Origin: Agelaius tricolor | Taxonomy: Eukaryota > Chordata > Aves > Passeriformes > Icteridae | NCBI GenBank assembly: GCA_023055355.1 | Contig: JALJCS010000009.1 | Coordinates: 25,321,001-25,385,000, forward strand | Direction: 5' to 3' | Length of the DNA stretch: 64,000 nt | Shown here: one piece after another, positions 12,311-25,300 of the stretch | Layout of the letters: every line of letters begins with the position of its first letter | How positions within the stretch are numbered: position 1 is the first letter of the stretch | Made by a program: the position numbers and the translations under genes | The notes under the pieces: model-generated | What the model was told of the DNA's origin: nothing | The model's input: only the letters and a program-made list of their open reading frames with translations | Database searches by the model: none

Positions 12311-14049
12311 ACTTGATCCAAGGCTCATTGACATCATTCAAGCTTTGTTAAGAGTCAGATATTTTGATATTTGATATTTTTGTGTGCAGGCAAAATTGTT
12401 ATCCTCAGAAAATACCAGTTAATTGAAACCTTGTGTGGAACTGTCACCATTTCAGCAAGGTTTTGCCAGGAGGAATTGCACATTTCCAGGTTTAAGTGCC
12501 TCCTCACCAAGCCAGAGAGCTCACATAGGAGTAGCTAGGAACCTGGAAGCCAGATTTCTCAGCTGGGACTGGAGACATGGGAAGGAGTCCTATGGGGAAG
12601 ACAGCCTTCTGAATGAAATTGAGCAGAGGCTGGAAAACAGAAGGCTAATGTTGCAGAGGGCTGAGGTCTTGCTTTCACATTTGGTACAGAGTGGGGAGCA
12701 GGGAAGATCATTATCCTAGTGTGGTCTTGACTCAGTCTGGTTGTGGAATGGGAAGGATATCTTAACAAGTTGTATGGATAGAAGATTAGTTTTCTGCCTA
12801 CCCCTTCTGGGGGCTAGCATGTTGTCCAGACCTCATCCATAATAAGTCCTATAGGGAAGGACTGATTTTCTGAATCAGGAAGGAAGAGTTGAGAAGTTAA
12901 CTTGTAATAATGAGGTATTTCAGTAGTGTTCCCAGCTAGCATGCAATCTTATAATTATTGGCTTTTGTGTGTGTATAATATCCTGCCTGTCTTCCCCTCC
13001 TCTATATGCATGCAGGCATTCACTCATTCCTATCTCCATCATCTTTAACTAAATTAGAGTAAAATACTTCATTACAGAGACTTTCAGCCACGAGTGTGGG
13101 CCCCAGGGAATTTATTTTCATACAAATGTATTATGCACAAGGTTGATCTGATCACAGACAATTTGAACTATCTCTGCACCCCCAGCAAAATTCTTTCATA
13201 AATGTAAATGATGTGACACTCCAAAGAACAGAAAACAAGACAGAAGGAGAAAAGAGAAGAAAAGAAAGAAAAAATCTTTATGCTTATAGAAAGGAGATTA
13301 TGGGCAACTGCAGAGGTTCAGGGTCTTAAGGGCAGGATATGAAGCTGTCAGGGCTCTTTTGCCTGCCCTTTTCCTTCTCTCACATGTAGCCTTCCCATCA
13401 AACACCAAGCTGTTGCAAGGTACTGGAGGGGGAAGAATGATGAATTAAGTATGTTTGAGATTATAATAACTGTTTCTATGGCAACAAGAAAATGCCCTCC
13501 ATGGTTTTTGTTTGTGTTTTGAGCAAGGAGGCATGAAGTGAAGGTTTGTAAACAGAAGGCAGCGGGAAGGGATGCAGGCAGGGGGCTTTGTGGCACCCTG
13601 CCCACGATACTGACCCACTTCAGGCACACGTGGCTTCTTCTGGTGTGCGGGGCTTTCTTCTGCCTTGCTTCAGCTGTTGGTTGCAACTTTGGGCTTTGGG
13701 CTTCTTCTGGCATGTGAGAGAGAGCAAGAGAGCAAAGGCTTGTGCTTTTCCAGATTCTTCATTACTGAGCTGCTCAAAAGTTGTTACCTGTAGGACTCAG
13801 TGTCCTCTCGTGAGGATATGTGGGAGTGAGCCCCACATGCTTCTCCATGGGATTCCTCCACTCTGCACCATCACAGGGAGCCCAGACCTGACCCTGAAGG
13901 GACCTCCCAGTACAAGCAGTGAGCATGGAGGATGAGTTAATCCCCACTTTCACAGAATATTAATCCTCCACACAAATTCACTGGGCAGAAAGATTCAAGG
14001 TAACTGAAACCACTTTGGCTGCCCCTCTCCAGCGCTGCACAGAGAGGCC

Positions 14050-14230
14050 TATCTATTATTAAAAACCCTATTAGTTGTGGTAAGATTGTACCACTCCCTC
14101 TCACTGTAACTGCTGAGCGTTATCTAATTGGTTTTTATTACTACTCCATCCCTGGGAGTATGTGGAGCTCAAATACACATTTGCTAAGACATTTGCGTTC
14201 ACTTGTCCTCATTGGGGATGCTTTTAAACC
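14050..14230. promoter_or_regulatory. Candidate conserved non-coding patch
   Basis: A repeat-free stretch with several homeobox-like cores (CTATTATT, TATCTAATTGG, TTTATTACT) and CG dinucleotides inside AT-rich sequence. It looks like a vertebrate conserved element, but this is impression only. Confidence 0.18.
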
Positions 14231-16717
14231 GTTTAAGGTTTTGTCAGGAGGATTAAAAAAAGAGGGCAAGAGAGGAGGAAACTAGGAGAGATGGTTCCCA
14301 GGCTGGAAAGGATGTGGAGGATGGAGACAAGAGGCAGGACCAAGAGAGATCAGTTTGGCTGGTGTTTCCAGCAGTTTTCCTGATGGACAATTGGCCTCTC
14401 TGGTTCTTCCAGCAGACAACTATTCCAGTTTTCTATTTCCCAAAGAGAGACACTCTCTCTGGGCTCCTCAGTCACTAGCATTCCAACTTTTTTGTGCTTG
14501 CACACAGAGCAGTCCTTTCACCCTGGAAATAGAAGTGGATTTCAGTGAGAGGGCAGGACAGACTGTGTCCATTGGGCACAGGGCATGGCCAGATGAGTGC
14601 ACTGACCTGTTGACACACCATTGGTCCCTTCTGCCCCTTGATACCTCTGTTTTACCATGCTTTTTCCTACACAAACCACCTTTGGTCTTTCCCCAAAATA
14701 TCCCTGTAAGTCCTGTCTAATCCCCAAATGCTTTTTCTCCTAGGGATTAACACCCCTGTGCTGTGCCACCCACATCTCCAGCAGCGATGGTCTCTCTTGC
14801 TGCCCCGTTGCCCTTTGCTCTGCTGGTACCAGTGTTTGCACAGCTCCATCTGGATGTGTGAGGCTTGCAGGGAGAGAAGTGCTGGCTGTGTGACTAATGT
14901 TATTTGGGTAACAGCATGCCACACAAATTCAAAGGTGTTTCAGTGCTGGAAGCTGCCATGAGGCAGCTGGTGAGATTTCCAAGTCCTCCCAAGCAGCGTA
15001 GGTGTCTCTCTTTTTGAAGTGAGTGAATGTTAAGGAATTCAGTTTGGTGAGACATTTCTAGGAAAGGAAAAAATATTAAATCTTTCTGACCCTTGAATCT
15101 CCTAAGTAGTTTTACACACTTTGGGCTTGGAGTCCTTAGCAATTGGCAAAAATCAGAGTTCTTGTGAAATGTGATATAACTGCATTTTGCATGTGAACTA
15201 CCTAACCAAGAAAGTGTAGCAGTCGGATTCATATGCTCCATGCAGCTATTAAACAAGCTCTAAAGCTGCATCATTGCTTGCTTGGTTCAGGCTGGGACAT
15301 TTTGGTTTCTGTGGTCACTGATCAAGTGAAATTGTTTGTTATGGATGGGTTGGTACGTTCATTCATTGATTCTGCAGGCATTCCTGCTGCAGAGGGAACA
15401 GAGGTGCCTTAGCCAGGGCATCCAGTTGTTTGAGCAGGGCAGATTCCCTCTAGGTTTTGATAGTTTTTTAGTGTCTGGAAACACACACTCACATGCTAGG
15501 GAGAGCAAATGAAAGGGTTTTTTCAGGGATTAACCCCCAGTGAGGCACTCCAAGGCTTCCCACAAAGGCAGTGAAAAAGCTCTGCCCCACCTGCTGTGTG
15601 TGGGCTGGCAGGGCACGCTCTCACCTTTCCTCTCTGGAAAGGGCTGTTCCAGCCTGCTTCACTTCTCCTGCCAGCACCTCACTTAAGCACACACAGGATG
15701 TTACTCTTCCTGTGGTGCCTGTTGTGTTAATGGGATATGTTTGAAGCCAACTCCACTGTAATTTCATTTTCCTTAGGGAGTGGGGAGGAAAGCACTTTCT
15801 CCTCGGAGCTACATCCCCACTGCTCATTCTGTGTCTCTCTCTCAAAGTCTGCAGCATGCTCATTTCTCTCCCAGATAATGAAAAATGCCAGGATCCAGGC
15901 AAGCCCTAGAGGAGCCCTTGTGGATGCATTGCTGCTCTGCACCACACAGCACAGTCTGAGTCCCATCTTCTCTCCCTGCAGTGGAGACAGCCACGGCCTC
16001 TTTCTGCTGCCCGTTGTTTGTTCTAGGATAGCTGGACCATGCATCCTACTGCAGTCTGCACCTTCAACTGGAAATTACTTAGTACACAAGCTTGTGATGC
16101 AATTCTTTAATGGGAGCGTGTTGCCCAGCATGTCACACCAAAGTGCTGCCATTTGGTTTTGGGTTTGTAGGTTTTGGCTCAAGTGCTGGCATTTTACTGC
16201 ACCAGATCATTCAGGAGCTCCCCACACCAGCAAGGGATCCCTTCCCCATATGATGTTGTTTCAGTTGCAGTGGCTGAGATGGAGGCTACTTCTCAGGGCA
16301 TAAAAGGGAGGGAGCTACTGGCAGGGCTTTTCCCCAAGGGTCCCATAGCCCTGTAATTCAGTTCCCCCTCAGTCTTAAAATCCTCTGTCAATCTTCAGGG
16401 TTTACAGAGAAACTTGTCTGCTTTCTGGGGCACTCAGGGCTGCCTGAGATGGATGGGTAGCCAGGGGAGGGAATGTTGTTTTTCTGTCTGAACAGTTGAT
16501 GTTTTTCTGTTGTGTGGGTTGGGATATGTTGCTGGATTTGATTTTGGTTTGCTGTATTGTTGTTTGTTGAATAGCTTGGGGGGTTGTATATAACATTGAA
16601 ATGGTTGGGGCCTGCAAGGGATGCTTTTTTCCTGGCATTTAAAAAGAAATCAAAATAGATGAGACATTTTTCTCATAATTAGAGATTGTACTTAAATCAA
16701 ATGCTTTAGACCTCACT

Positions 16718-16753
16718 CCCCTCCTATTCCCCTATTTCCCACCCCTCTCCCCC
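16718..16753 (-). other. C-rich tract: G-quadruplex-forming motif on the minus strand
   Basis: Five runs of three to five C (16718-16721, 16729-16732, 16738-16740, 16742-16745, 16749-16753) are separated by loops of one to seven bases. The minus strand therefore fits the G3+N1-7 quadruplex pattern and the plus strand an i-motif. It sits in a longer pyrimidine-rich stretch (about 16711-16760). Confidence 0.75.
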
Positions 16754-17074
16754 TCCTACACGCATACAAAGTTCAGCTGTTTGGGAATGCAGCTGAACAT
16801 TTCCTACGGTCTGGTAAGAACAAACTAAACCTCTTTTCCTGGCTCTTTTAAAAAACCCCAACCCTACAATGCAAAGCACGCCCCTGGTTCCCGCGGCTGT
16901 TTTGTAGCCAGCACTACTCTCCAGCTGTGGTGTGGGTTATTTCTGAATTACCCTAAACAGGCAGTTCCCCTGCTCAGAGGTCAAGGTCGGTGCAGGGATG
17001 GCCACGTCCCTCTTTTGGCACTTCCCCGTGGGAATGACATTGCCCCTGACGCCTCTCCCGCTCCTGCAGCCTGT

Positions 17075-17225
17075 TATTAAACAAGGACAAGCGAGTAGCT
17101 TGTCTGTGTCTGTGCGCGAGAGCGCGACTCTGTCACCTGATGCATACAGATGGCTTATTAACCAATTAATTCATAGGACTAAATTGGCTAAATCAAACTA
17201 AATGACACCCAATTGCTGTACAAGG
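17075..17225. promoter_or_regulatory. Candidate conserved non-coding element
   Basis: A CG-rich core (GTGCGCGAGAGCGCGACTC) lies beside an AT-rich patch (TTATTAACCAATTAATTC, then CTAAATTGGCTAAATC) with homeodomain and CCAAT-type motifs. CpG is normally depleted in vertebrate DNA, so several intact CpGs next to clustered TAAT cores suggest constraint or an unmethylated regulatory site. Inference only. Confidence 0.25.
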
Positions 17226-18365
17226 GTAGAAATGGATTGGAATAAGTGTTTCTTAAATGCCAGCCTCGTTGAGCAAAGGAATGAGTAGCAGAGGGAGGAG
17301 GGGGCCGTATGGAGGAGTGGGGATGACAGCAGACACTGGCAGGCAGCATGAGCGGGGCTGCCCATGGCATCACGTCCTAGGGAAGGAAGTGGCTCGTGAG
17401 CCTGTGGCAGTTTGTGCTGCCAAGAAATCAGATCACTCTTTTTGCTGGTGACACTTTAGGCCTGGGAATGCTCCTGGAAAGGGAGTCCCAGCCACAGGCT
17501 CACCCTGTCCTAGGCAAAAGGAGGTGTCTTCTTGCATCCCAGCCTTTGGTTGAAGCACACATTGTTAAGTGAACTATTGTTGATTACAGTATGATCAATT
17601 ATTTATTCATTTGCCCGAGGAGTGAGGGTTTGATTTTTCAGAAGTGCAGTCTACCTACTCCTCTGTCTGAAGTCCCTAGGAACAAGTATGTTCATCTTCC
17701 TGAAAACTAGTTCCTTGTCCTTTCTATAACCATGCCCTCAGGACTGGCAGAGCAGCTACACACAGCTGGAATGCTTCTGCGTGCCTGACCTGCAGCAGTA
17801 TTACCAGTTGCTTAAGGATGCTTCTCTCTGTTTTTTCCTTTGGCATTATTTATTTGGGCGTGGGGATGGGCTGACCTTGGCTGGCTGCTGCATGCCCACC
17901 AAGGTGCTCTGTCATTCCTCCTCAGTAGGACAAGGGAAGATAACTCGACAACTACTGTTACTGGCACAACTGACTAAACTTGAGAAAATTAATTTAATTT
18001 GTTGCCAATTTATAACCGAGTAGGATAGTGATAAATTAGGATGAAACTAAAAACATCTTCCCCACCCCTCCCTTCTTCCCAGGCTCAGCTTCACTGCCAG
18101 CTCTTCTTCCTCCCCCACGTGCTACACAGGGGAACAGGGAATATGTGTTGCAGTCTGTCCATAACACTTTGGTGCTCATTCCTCCCTGTGCTCTTCCCAT
18201 GCTGCAGCATGCAGTTCCTCCCACAGGAGACAGTTCTTCAGGAACTGCTTCAATGTTGGTTCTTCACATGGGGCACAATTTTTAGGAACAGATTGCCCCA
18301 TGGGTTGTAGCTTCTGATGGAATGCTTGCCCCTGTGTGGGCTCCACTCTGTGGCCACAGCTCCTG

Positions 18366-18399
18366 CTAGGAGCCTGCTCCAGCTAGGAGCCTGCTCCAG
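18366..18399 (+). repeat. 17-bp perfect tandem duplication
   Basis: CTAGGAGCCTGCTCCAG occurs twice back to back (18366-18382 and 18383-18399). Identity of the copies suggests a recent replication-slippage or end-joining duplication. Confidence 0.95.
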
Positions 18400-19817
18400 C
18401 AGGGGCTTTTCAAGGGCTGCAGCTTCCTCCAAGGCACATCTACCTCCTGCATTGTGAGTCCTCCCAAGGCTGCAGAGGAATCCACTCCTTCTCCCCTCCC
18501 TCTTCACTGACCTTGGTGTGTTCAGGGCTTTTTTTCTTACATTATCTCCTCCCCTGCAGATGCTGAACAGTTATTCTTCACTCTTTCTTAATTATGTTAT
18601 CAAAGAGGCACTACCTACAACACTGGTTGATTCAGCTTTGGACTGTGACAGGTTTGGAATGGCATTTTGGAGCCAGCTAAAGCAGGCTCAGTCCAAGATG
18701 GGAGCAGGTCCTGCCGTCCTCTCACAGAAGCTTCTCTTTCCTCTCAGCCTCCCTTCCCTCTCAGCCTTGCCATATAAGCTAAACAGAGTGTGTTACAAGA
18801 GTCTGTTTTTCTGCATTGGAGAGCACACCTATTTTCCTGTACTGAATGCTGACCTTTTCTCTGTGTTGTGATATAGAAGATGGATTTGGTAGGATTTACT
18901 GGATGACTGGGTGTGGGAGGTATTTCCTCTGATCCCAGTTCAGTTTAACAACTACCATGATATGTAAGAGTCATAACCTGATTTGGAATAGTGGAGGGGG
19001 TACAAAAGAAAGAAAGAAAAAGGCAAGAATTGCACATCAGAAACTTTTTTGTGTTTTATGTTGTAGTTTGAATATTTTGCCTACCTCAAGGCTATATCTC
19101 ATACCACCATATCAAAACTTGCATTGCTTGTACCACTGTTCCACCAGAGCTGATAATCTAAGCAAGGTGTCCTGGCTGCTTCCCTTGGCAGGAGCTTCAT
19201 CTTTTTAGTCGTGACAAAGGGATTCTGTGGCTTTCCTTAAGGTGTGGCAGGGAGATGGTCCATGTGGGAATCTGGGAGATGTTGAGTCCTTCCATGAAGC
19301 AGAGCCATCTAGGAACAGCTTATGGCAGTTTCTTGCTAACAGCATCTTTGTTCAGCATGACTCAGGGCAGACTCTTCAGGTGATTATTCACCTTGTGGTC
19401 CCTTGGTCAGTGCTGTCTCCCCCAGGCTGTACCCAAGTGCTTGAGGGCATGAAGAGCAGGGGCTGCTGTCCATGGACATGCCCAGGAAAGTGTTTGTTTC
19501 TGGAATTGGGCCTGAGGAGGGACTAAACTGATGTTCAGTTGGGGTGGGTGCTGTTTGAGGGGCAGCTGGACTTGGTGTGTGCAGTGCAGGGGCAATCCTT
19601 GTCTGGTACAGGAGACACTGTTGCATAAAATGGCAGCTCTATGGCAGAAGAAAGGGTGAATCCTTTAGTGTGGGGCAGGAGTGGAAGGTGTGTCTTGGTG
19701 GTTATCACTGGGGTCAGCTGGGAAAAGAATGACAGCATGCCTTAGCAAATGCTGCAGAATGAAGGTGCTCACAGTGCACTTCCGTACACAGCCAGAACCA
19801 GAACCTCAGAGCCCAGC

Positions 19818-19875
19818 ACACGTGCACACACATGCACACACATGCACACACATGCACACACATGCACACATGCAG
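19818..19875 (+). repeat. 10-bp minisatellite (CATGCACACA)n
   Basis: Five exact tandem CATGCACACA units follow a variant unit beginning CGTG, and a truncated unit ends the array. It is a composite of CA repeat and CATG and will probably vary in copy number between individuals. Confidence 0.95.
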
Positions 19876-20880
19876 CTTGCATGCTCACAGGCAATGCCAC
19901 AAGCATGCATAGGGCTCTGGCCCCCCCGTTGGGCCAGCACGAGTGGATTATATCCAGGCATAGTCTGGAACATATGCGTTCATGGAGTACAGCCCATTAG
20001 GAACGAAACCTGTGCATATGCAAAACTGCCAAGAACACATTCCCCAGCACCCTAATGCTGGCTGTGGATAACCACCAAACAAACACATGCCTGACTATTA
20101 TGTCAGTGTTAAAACTGCTCTTCTTCAGTTGTTGCAGCAAGATAAAGTATCCAAAGCCCGTCATGCTGTGGCATCTTTTTCAAGGCTGCAGTACACAGAG
20201 TGTGTATAAAATATCGAATCATTTAGGAGATTTTCATCTTTTCTTTTTTTTTGAAAGAGGAATGGGATTTACACTTTGTCCAGTGGCAGAACAAATGTTT
20301 TATGTGCTGGAGCCAGGACTACTGCTGTAGACCATTTGATGCATATATTTTGTGGCCTTTTTTTTAGTCCTATTTTTTTCCCCTTAGAATCATGCCTCTG
20401 AAAAGGGTCAAATCAACCATTTGGAAGGGTAATTTTTTATTCTTAGTGCAGAGTGTACTCCAAGAGCTGTAAACCAAACTTTGTCATCCTTTCATTAACA
20501 TTTGTCCTCAAAAGATCTCTCACATTCCCTTGGCCCTAATAACTCTTGTTATCCCTAAAGAAACAGGCTGAGGAAGGGAATGCTTTCATAATTCCAGAGG
20601 TGCAGTAGTAAGTTGTATGTGGTTTCCATTTAATGAGCAGTGGACTGAGAGAAAATTTAGCCATGGACCTGCAGACAAGCTGGCCCACTCAAGACCTTTG
20701 TGCGGGATTTTTTTCTCCTCCCTTCAATTCTCAGCTGCATGTGCCTGTTTCCTGGTGGCTCTTCATGCACAGAGGTTAATTGGTTCAGTAGATTTCTTCG
20801 CAGCCTGTATATGGTGTTGGCCTGCTTTAGTTGGGAGTAAGTTTTTTCTGGTTTCAAAAAGTCCATTTTAGGGGAGAGGG

Positions 20881-20906
20881 ATGGCCTGTGGCTCAGGACA
20901 GGCCAT
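20881..20906. repeat. 9-bp inverted repeat
   Basis: ATGGCCTGT (20881-20889) pairs exactly with ACAGGCCAT (20898-20906) around the loop GGCTCAGG. The same GGCTCAGG recurs directly at 20908-20915, so the site mixes an inverted and a direct repeat. Confidence 0.9.
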
Positions 20907-20963
20907 TGGCTCAGGCTCTGCACTGTACCATGGTCAAGCTGTGCAGAGACTGCACCCCCTCAA

Positions 20964-21095
20964 ATGCCTCGGTTTCCTCATCCCTTCTGGAGCAGTAACA
21001 GTGCTGATTCATCTCAGAAGGAGCTAGAAAGACTCATTCATTAGTATTAGAAAGTGCTTTGAGGTCTCCTGTAGACAGCTAAGGTACTGCTATGC
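20964..21095 (+). repeat. CORE-SINE-like relic (MIR relative)
   Basis: The order of words matches the CORE-SINE pattern of reptiles and birds: ATGCCTCGGTTTCCTCATC, a gap, then ATTCATCTCAGAAGG in place of 'acctacctcacaggg', then ATTCATTAGTATTAGAAAGT, GCTTTGAGGTCTCC and a 3' piece resembling 'gaaaggtgctatagaa'. The 'gtttcctcat…gtgctttgag' order is diagnostic of this family as I know it. It is an inactive fossil. Confidence 0.65.
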
Positions 21096-21795
21096 TCTGA
21101 GCTGTTTTTCCTTCTCCACCCCATTTATAATGATCTGGACTCTCTTGAAGTCTGAAGTAGAAGCAGACTGATCTTGGTACATTTTTTTGTTTTTACCTTT
21201 TATTAGCAGAGCTCTGACAGTTCAGAGGCCTTGCATGGGCTTGGAGTACATATTCTTTTATTGTTTCCATGGTCCACAACAGAACTGCATTAGACACAAA
21301 GCAACAGCCCAGGGTAATAAGAGAAGACAAAAAATTTAATTAAGAAGGAAGAGAGGAACTCTCTTTTATTACAAAAATGGCAGGGCTGAGGAGTCTTGTT
21401 GATATTTGTCAGTGTAGTTAGCAGGTCTGTTATTGCTGGTCTGAGAGAAAGCTTAAAAATTTTTTAAGTTCATATAAACACCAGAAGGTTTTTAATGATT
21501 CTGTGAGCCATACAGTAATCCTATAGTCTCTGGTCTGTGCTGCATCTGTCACATTCAGAGATGTAGCTGAGACACCTGTACAACTCATGTCCCTTCATTC
21601 TCCATTTGCATTAATGGGTGTAAGTTGGAGTACTCACTTGTGAAGAAATGAGTATAAAGTTTGGAAATGGCTTCATCATTTTGTTGGATAAAGTAGATCC
21701 TCTTAGAACTCCATGTCTGCAGATTGAGTGACACCAAAAGGATCAACAAGGATCCAAGTAAGTGTGAGGGATTCATGCAGAATCTGCTGCTCTAG
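21096..21795. other. Non-coding spacer, nothing assigned
   Basis: About 700 bases between the CORE-SINE-like relic and the CR1 copy. It contains short T- and A-rich runs. No gene or repeat family is recognised. Confidence 0.5.
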
Positions 21796-22361
21796 CTGAA
21801 TCTCTGCAAATCTATGGGGCTTGATGGAATTCATCCAAGAATCCTCAAAGAGCTCCTGATGTCAATCACAAAGCCTCTCTCAATAACTTTTGAGCAGTAT
21901 TGGGAATCCAGAGAGGTCCTGGCTGCCTGGAAGGTGACGAACATTGTCCCGATTTTTAAGAAGGGCAAAAAAGAAGGATCACGGTAACTGCAGACCTGTT
22001 AGTCTCACTTCAGTATCTGATAAAGTTATGGAGAAGATTACTTTGGGAGGTACTGAAAAGCACCTGGAAGAGAAAAGGAGACTGAGGGAAGTCCTCATTG
22101 GAGTCTACAACATCCTTGTCAGGGGGAAAAGAGGGGCAGACACTGTTCTCTCCTCTGAGGTGACCAGTGACAGGACATGAGAAAATGGACTGGAATGAGA
22201 TTTCCAGGGAAGTGTTCACAGCCCCAAGCCTGACAGAGTTCAAGAAGTGTTTGGACAATGCTCTCAGGCACATGGTGTGATTCTTGAGGGTGGTCCTGTG
22301 CAGGGCAGAGTTGGACTCAATGATCCTTGTGGGTCCCTTCCAACTCAGCATATTTTGTGAT
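21796..22361 (+). mobile_element. CR1 LINE fragment with internal deletions
   Basis: CR1 is the dominant non-LTR retrotransposon of birds. Here the 5' portion (to about 22070) encodes the start of the reverse-transcriptase domain: the open frame from 21944 includes NCRPVSLTSVSDKVMEKI, matching the conserved CR1 'YRPVSLTSVPGKIMEKI' segment. At about 22070 it jumps to the C-terminal region (KRRLREVLIGVYNILVRGKR), skipping the catalytic palm, and near 22185 there is a second, shorter gap. The end (GACTCAATGATCCTTGTGGG, then TCCCTTCCAACTCAGCATAT) is the CR1 3' untranslated signature, finishing at TTTTGTGA where the short terminal repeat would be. The element is truncated, frameshifted and inactive. 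The start is approximate. Confidence 0.92.
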
Positions 22362-25300
22362 AGTCTCCTATCTTCCCCCACCCAAAGGAGGGGAAAATCT
22401 TTTGGGGAAGAAGTGTCAGAATTCAGCTCTAGAGGGAAGTACATTTCTTCCAGTTTTCTTAACTCTCCTCAGGAAGCTGAGGAGAAGGAAGGACCTGAAA
22501 AACTGGAGGATTAAAACACAGAGAAGATCAAAGTCCAGTGGATCCTCAGACCAGACACCTCCTGTTGGTCTCTTCTGAATGCTCAACAGTCCTGCGAGTC
22601 CTCTGAGACAAGAAGGAATGTTGGAAGTGCCTCAGTGAGATTAGATGTCTTGGGCCAGGAACATCCTTTAATTCATTAATGTTGTGGTGCAAGAAGAGGA
22701 AAAGCATTTCTCCAATGGCTTTTCTGTCCTTGTCTTTGAAAGATGTAGCAGGACTCAGGTGTAGAGTCATGTCCACACAATGAGAGGTACATTCTGAGCA
22801 AATGTATGTCTAAATTTTCATTTCCTTGTTTTGGGTATTTATTTAGTTGGAGGGTTTTTGTCACTTTTTTTTTTTTGACCTTTAGCAAATTATATGTTTT
22901 GGCATTAAACACAAAAGTTCACAGTAAAATGACATCTGTGTGCAGTGGTGGAGAGAGACATCTTTTTATGCTAAACAGCCTCTTTTAGTCTGAAAATGTC
23001 TTTCAGAAGGATTTCACATTTAGGGGAAAAGCTATTTAAGTATGTATTGTGTTTTGATCAAGTCAAGATAAAAAAGTGTTAACTTTTAGTTTTATTGAGA
23101 ATTGCTTACTATTGCCATCTTGCTTTGGGATAGCTTTGGAGCACATTGTATTTTCTCAAAGCACTGGATGACTCCAGGGTTAGATATGAAACCTCAGTTG
23201 CAAGAAAGAGGAGAGACTGCCTTGTGACTGCCAGTCTCATGAACAGCAGATCAAAGAGGCTTGTAGCCCAAGCTGAGACTGCAAACACCATCATCTGCAT
23301 TGTACTCCTGGGAAAATGAGTCATGGAATGACTGCGTGGGGTGGCAAGGTCTGGAGAGAGTAACTGGGACGCAGTGTGAGAAAGGAATGGCTCCTACCTT
23401 GCTTTCCTATGGCTACAGCATGCTGGCAATAACCTTTCCTGAGCTCATCTCAGTGGTGTGCTGCGGGACGAGTACCTGGGTAACAAACCTGGCTGTGCAG
23501 TGCAGTGCATTAGTGGCACTTCTGCTAGGGCTGGGAGCACAAAGTGCCTCTTCTGCAGTAGGTGGGGATAACTGCAGTTTTGGGAATGAGCCCTGGTGTG
23601 CTGGCCACACGAGTCCACAAGTCACTGAGCTTCCCAATGGGGATTTGTAATGTCAGCTTGCTGGTGGTATCATTTCCACTGGAGAGGTTTTAAACACTGC
23701 TTGTCTTGGGCAGCACCAGGCAGCGTTTAATGAAGAATGAAGGAAGCAGGGTGTTTGTATTGTCCTTTTTGGGGGGAAAACAGTGTAGCTATAGGAGAGC
23801 TGAGTAGCTGCAAGGATGGGCACCACACTACAGGTCCCAGTAAGCATTAGCAGTCCTAATGCTCAGCTTTTGACTGTGTGGAGTGCAGGAGTGTAAGTAA
23901 CAACATCCCATCCATCACTGCAGTGCAAAGGCTGTGTGAGGAAGGAGAGAAGGTTCACAGCTCCCCACTGCCTGGCTATGAATACAGAATTAGAAAGTGT
24001 TTGGGGACTATTTCAAATGCAATTGAGTTTTTTTTTGCTGTCTGTACTTCTTCCTTAGGCTACAATAGAGCTCCTTCACAGGCCTTCGTACCAACCTGCC
24101 CCTCTCCTGCTTCCCAGCAGAGCAAACACTGAAGCACAGTGAGACATCTGGCAGGCACTCTGCCTTCCCTCATTCCCTCCTCCTCTCTCTGCCAGTTTTG
24201 TCTGTCCTTGCACACTGTAGATGAGTTCTTTGGGGTCTTTCTTTAACTTAATGTGCATACCCAGCACAGCACAGTGAGGGCTGGGCCCCCTGTTATGATC
24301 TGAGTGGATAATGATGGTTTCTGCCTCCATTTCTGCTGAGTCTGCAGGCTGCATTTTGTCAGCTGCATACAGAGGCACCACTGCCCGTAGCTAGTGTTGT
24401 CATCTGGAGTCCACACCTGGAGCTGCTGCTGGGTTGATCTGCCATGGATTTTTTGTTTATTTGTTTGTTTGTGCCAATAACGGAAATGTCTTAGTACCTG
24501 CCAATTATGAAAAAAAGAGGCAGTCATAATCTCCTCTCTCTTTTTCTATATCTCTCCATTTTTTCTCCTCTCCACTGGGACAGAAGTAAATAAAATGCTT
24601 GATAAAATTTAGGTTTTATGTGTGTGAGAGAGATACTTATTGTGGTGAGCTGGATTGAAGAAATGAGATTTGCATAGATATGGATGGATAAAAAGAAGAG
24701 AAGATTGGGAGAAGAATGCTTGAATACTGAATACCTGAAAATGTATGGAGCTGAATATATGACTGAGAAAACTGTCTAGACTTCAGGAGAGTTGTATTCA
24801 GTTGCATCCACTCTGTTCTTATCCCCTTGTTTTGCTTTTAAATCACATTACTTATTTTGTCTAACTCCCCAGGTGTCTCATTTGAGGATGTTCTTTCTCA
24901 TTAGGGTGTGAGAGGAGAGAATTAGTGTTCAGTGTGCTAGAGGTATGTCACTACTGCAGAGATCCTGTGGTGCTTAGCAGGGTGATGGTAGGGCAGTGCT
25001 CTCCTAGAGACTGTGGAAAACACACATTGCTTGTGATAATTAAAATTTGAGGAAACCTGAGAAGAAGCCTGTCATCGTGAAATTTCCTGGGCTGCAGACA
25101 AATGGTAGGAAATCCTCAGAGTTCTCAGTTTTGCAGTCATCCTCAGCTCTGGAGGAACTGAGCCACAGGCCAGAATCAAAGATTCAAGCTGGACTATGTA
25201 GCTTCCTCTTTGCAGCAGTACCTGCATTTTTGAATCATACCTAGGACTATCACGACAGACTTTGCCAGAAGCTGAAAAGATCTTAAAAAGACCTCAAGGC

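Larger units (their letters stand above)
12310..20960. other. Unique non-coding sequence with simple repeats
   Basis: No gene is recognised. Notable pieces are a purine-rich run near 13230-13280, two candidate conserved patches (14050-14230 and 17075-17225), GT-rich sequence near 16470-16580, a C-rich tract at 16718-16753, a 17-bp tandem duplication at 18366-18399, a 10-bp minisatellite at 19818-19875 and a 9-bp hairpin at 20881-20906. The 188-codon frame at 15737-16303 has no recognisable domain and is probably chance. Confidence 0.55.

Noticed and set aside
15737..16303. 188-codon plus-strand open frame, the longest in the window
   Set aside because: No recognisable domain, composition typical of random GC-moderate DNA, overlapping frames on the other strand and no promoter or splice context.
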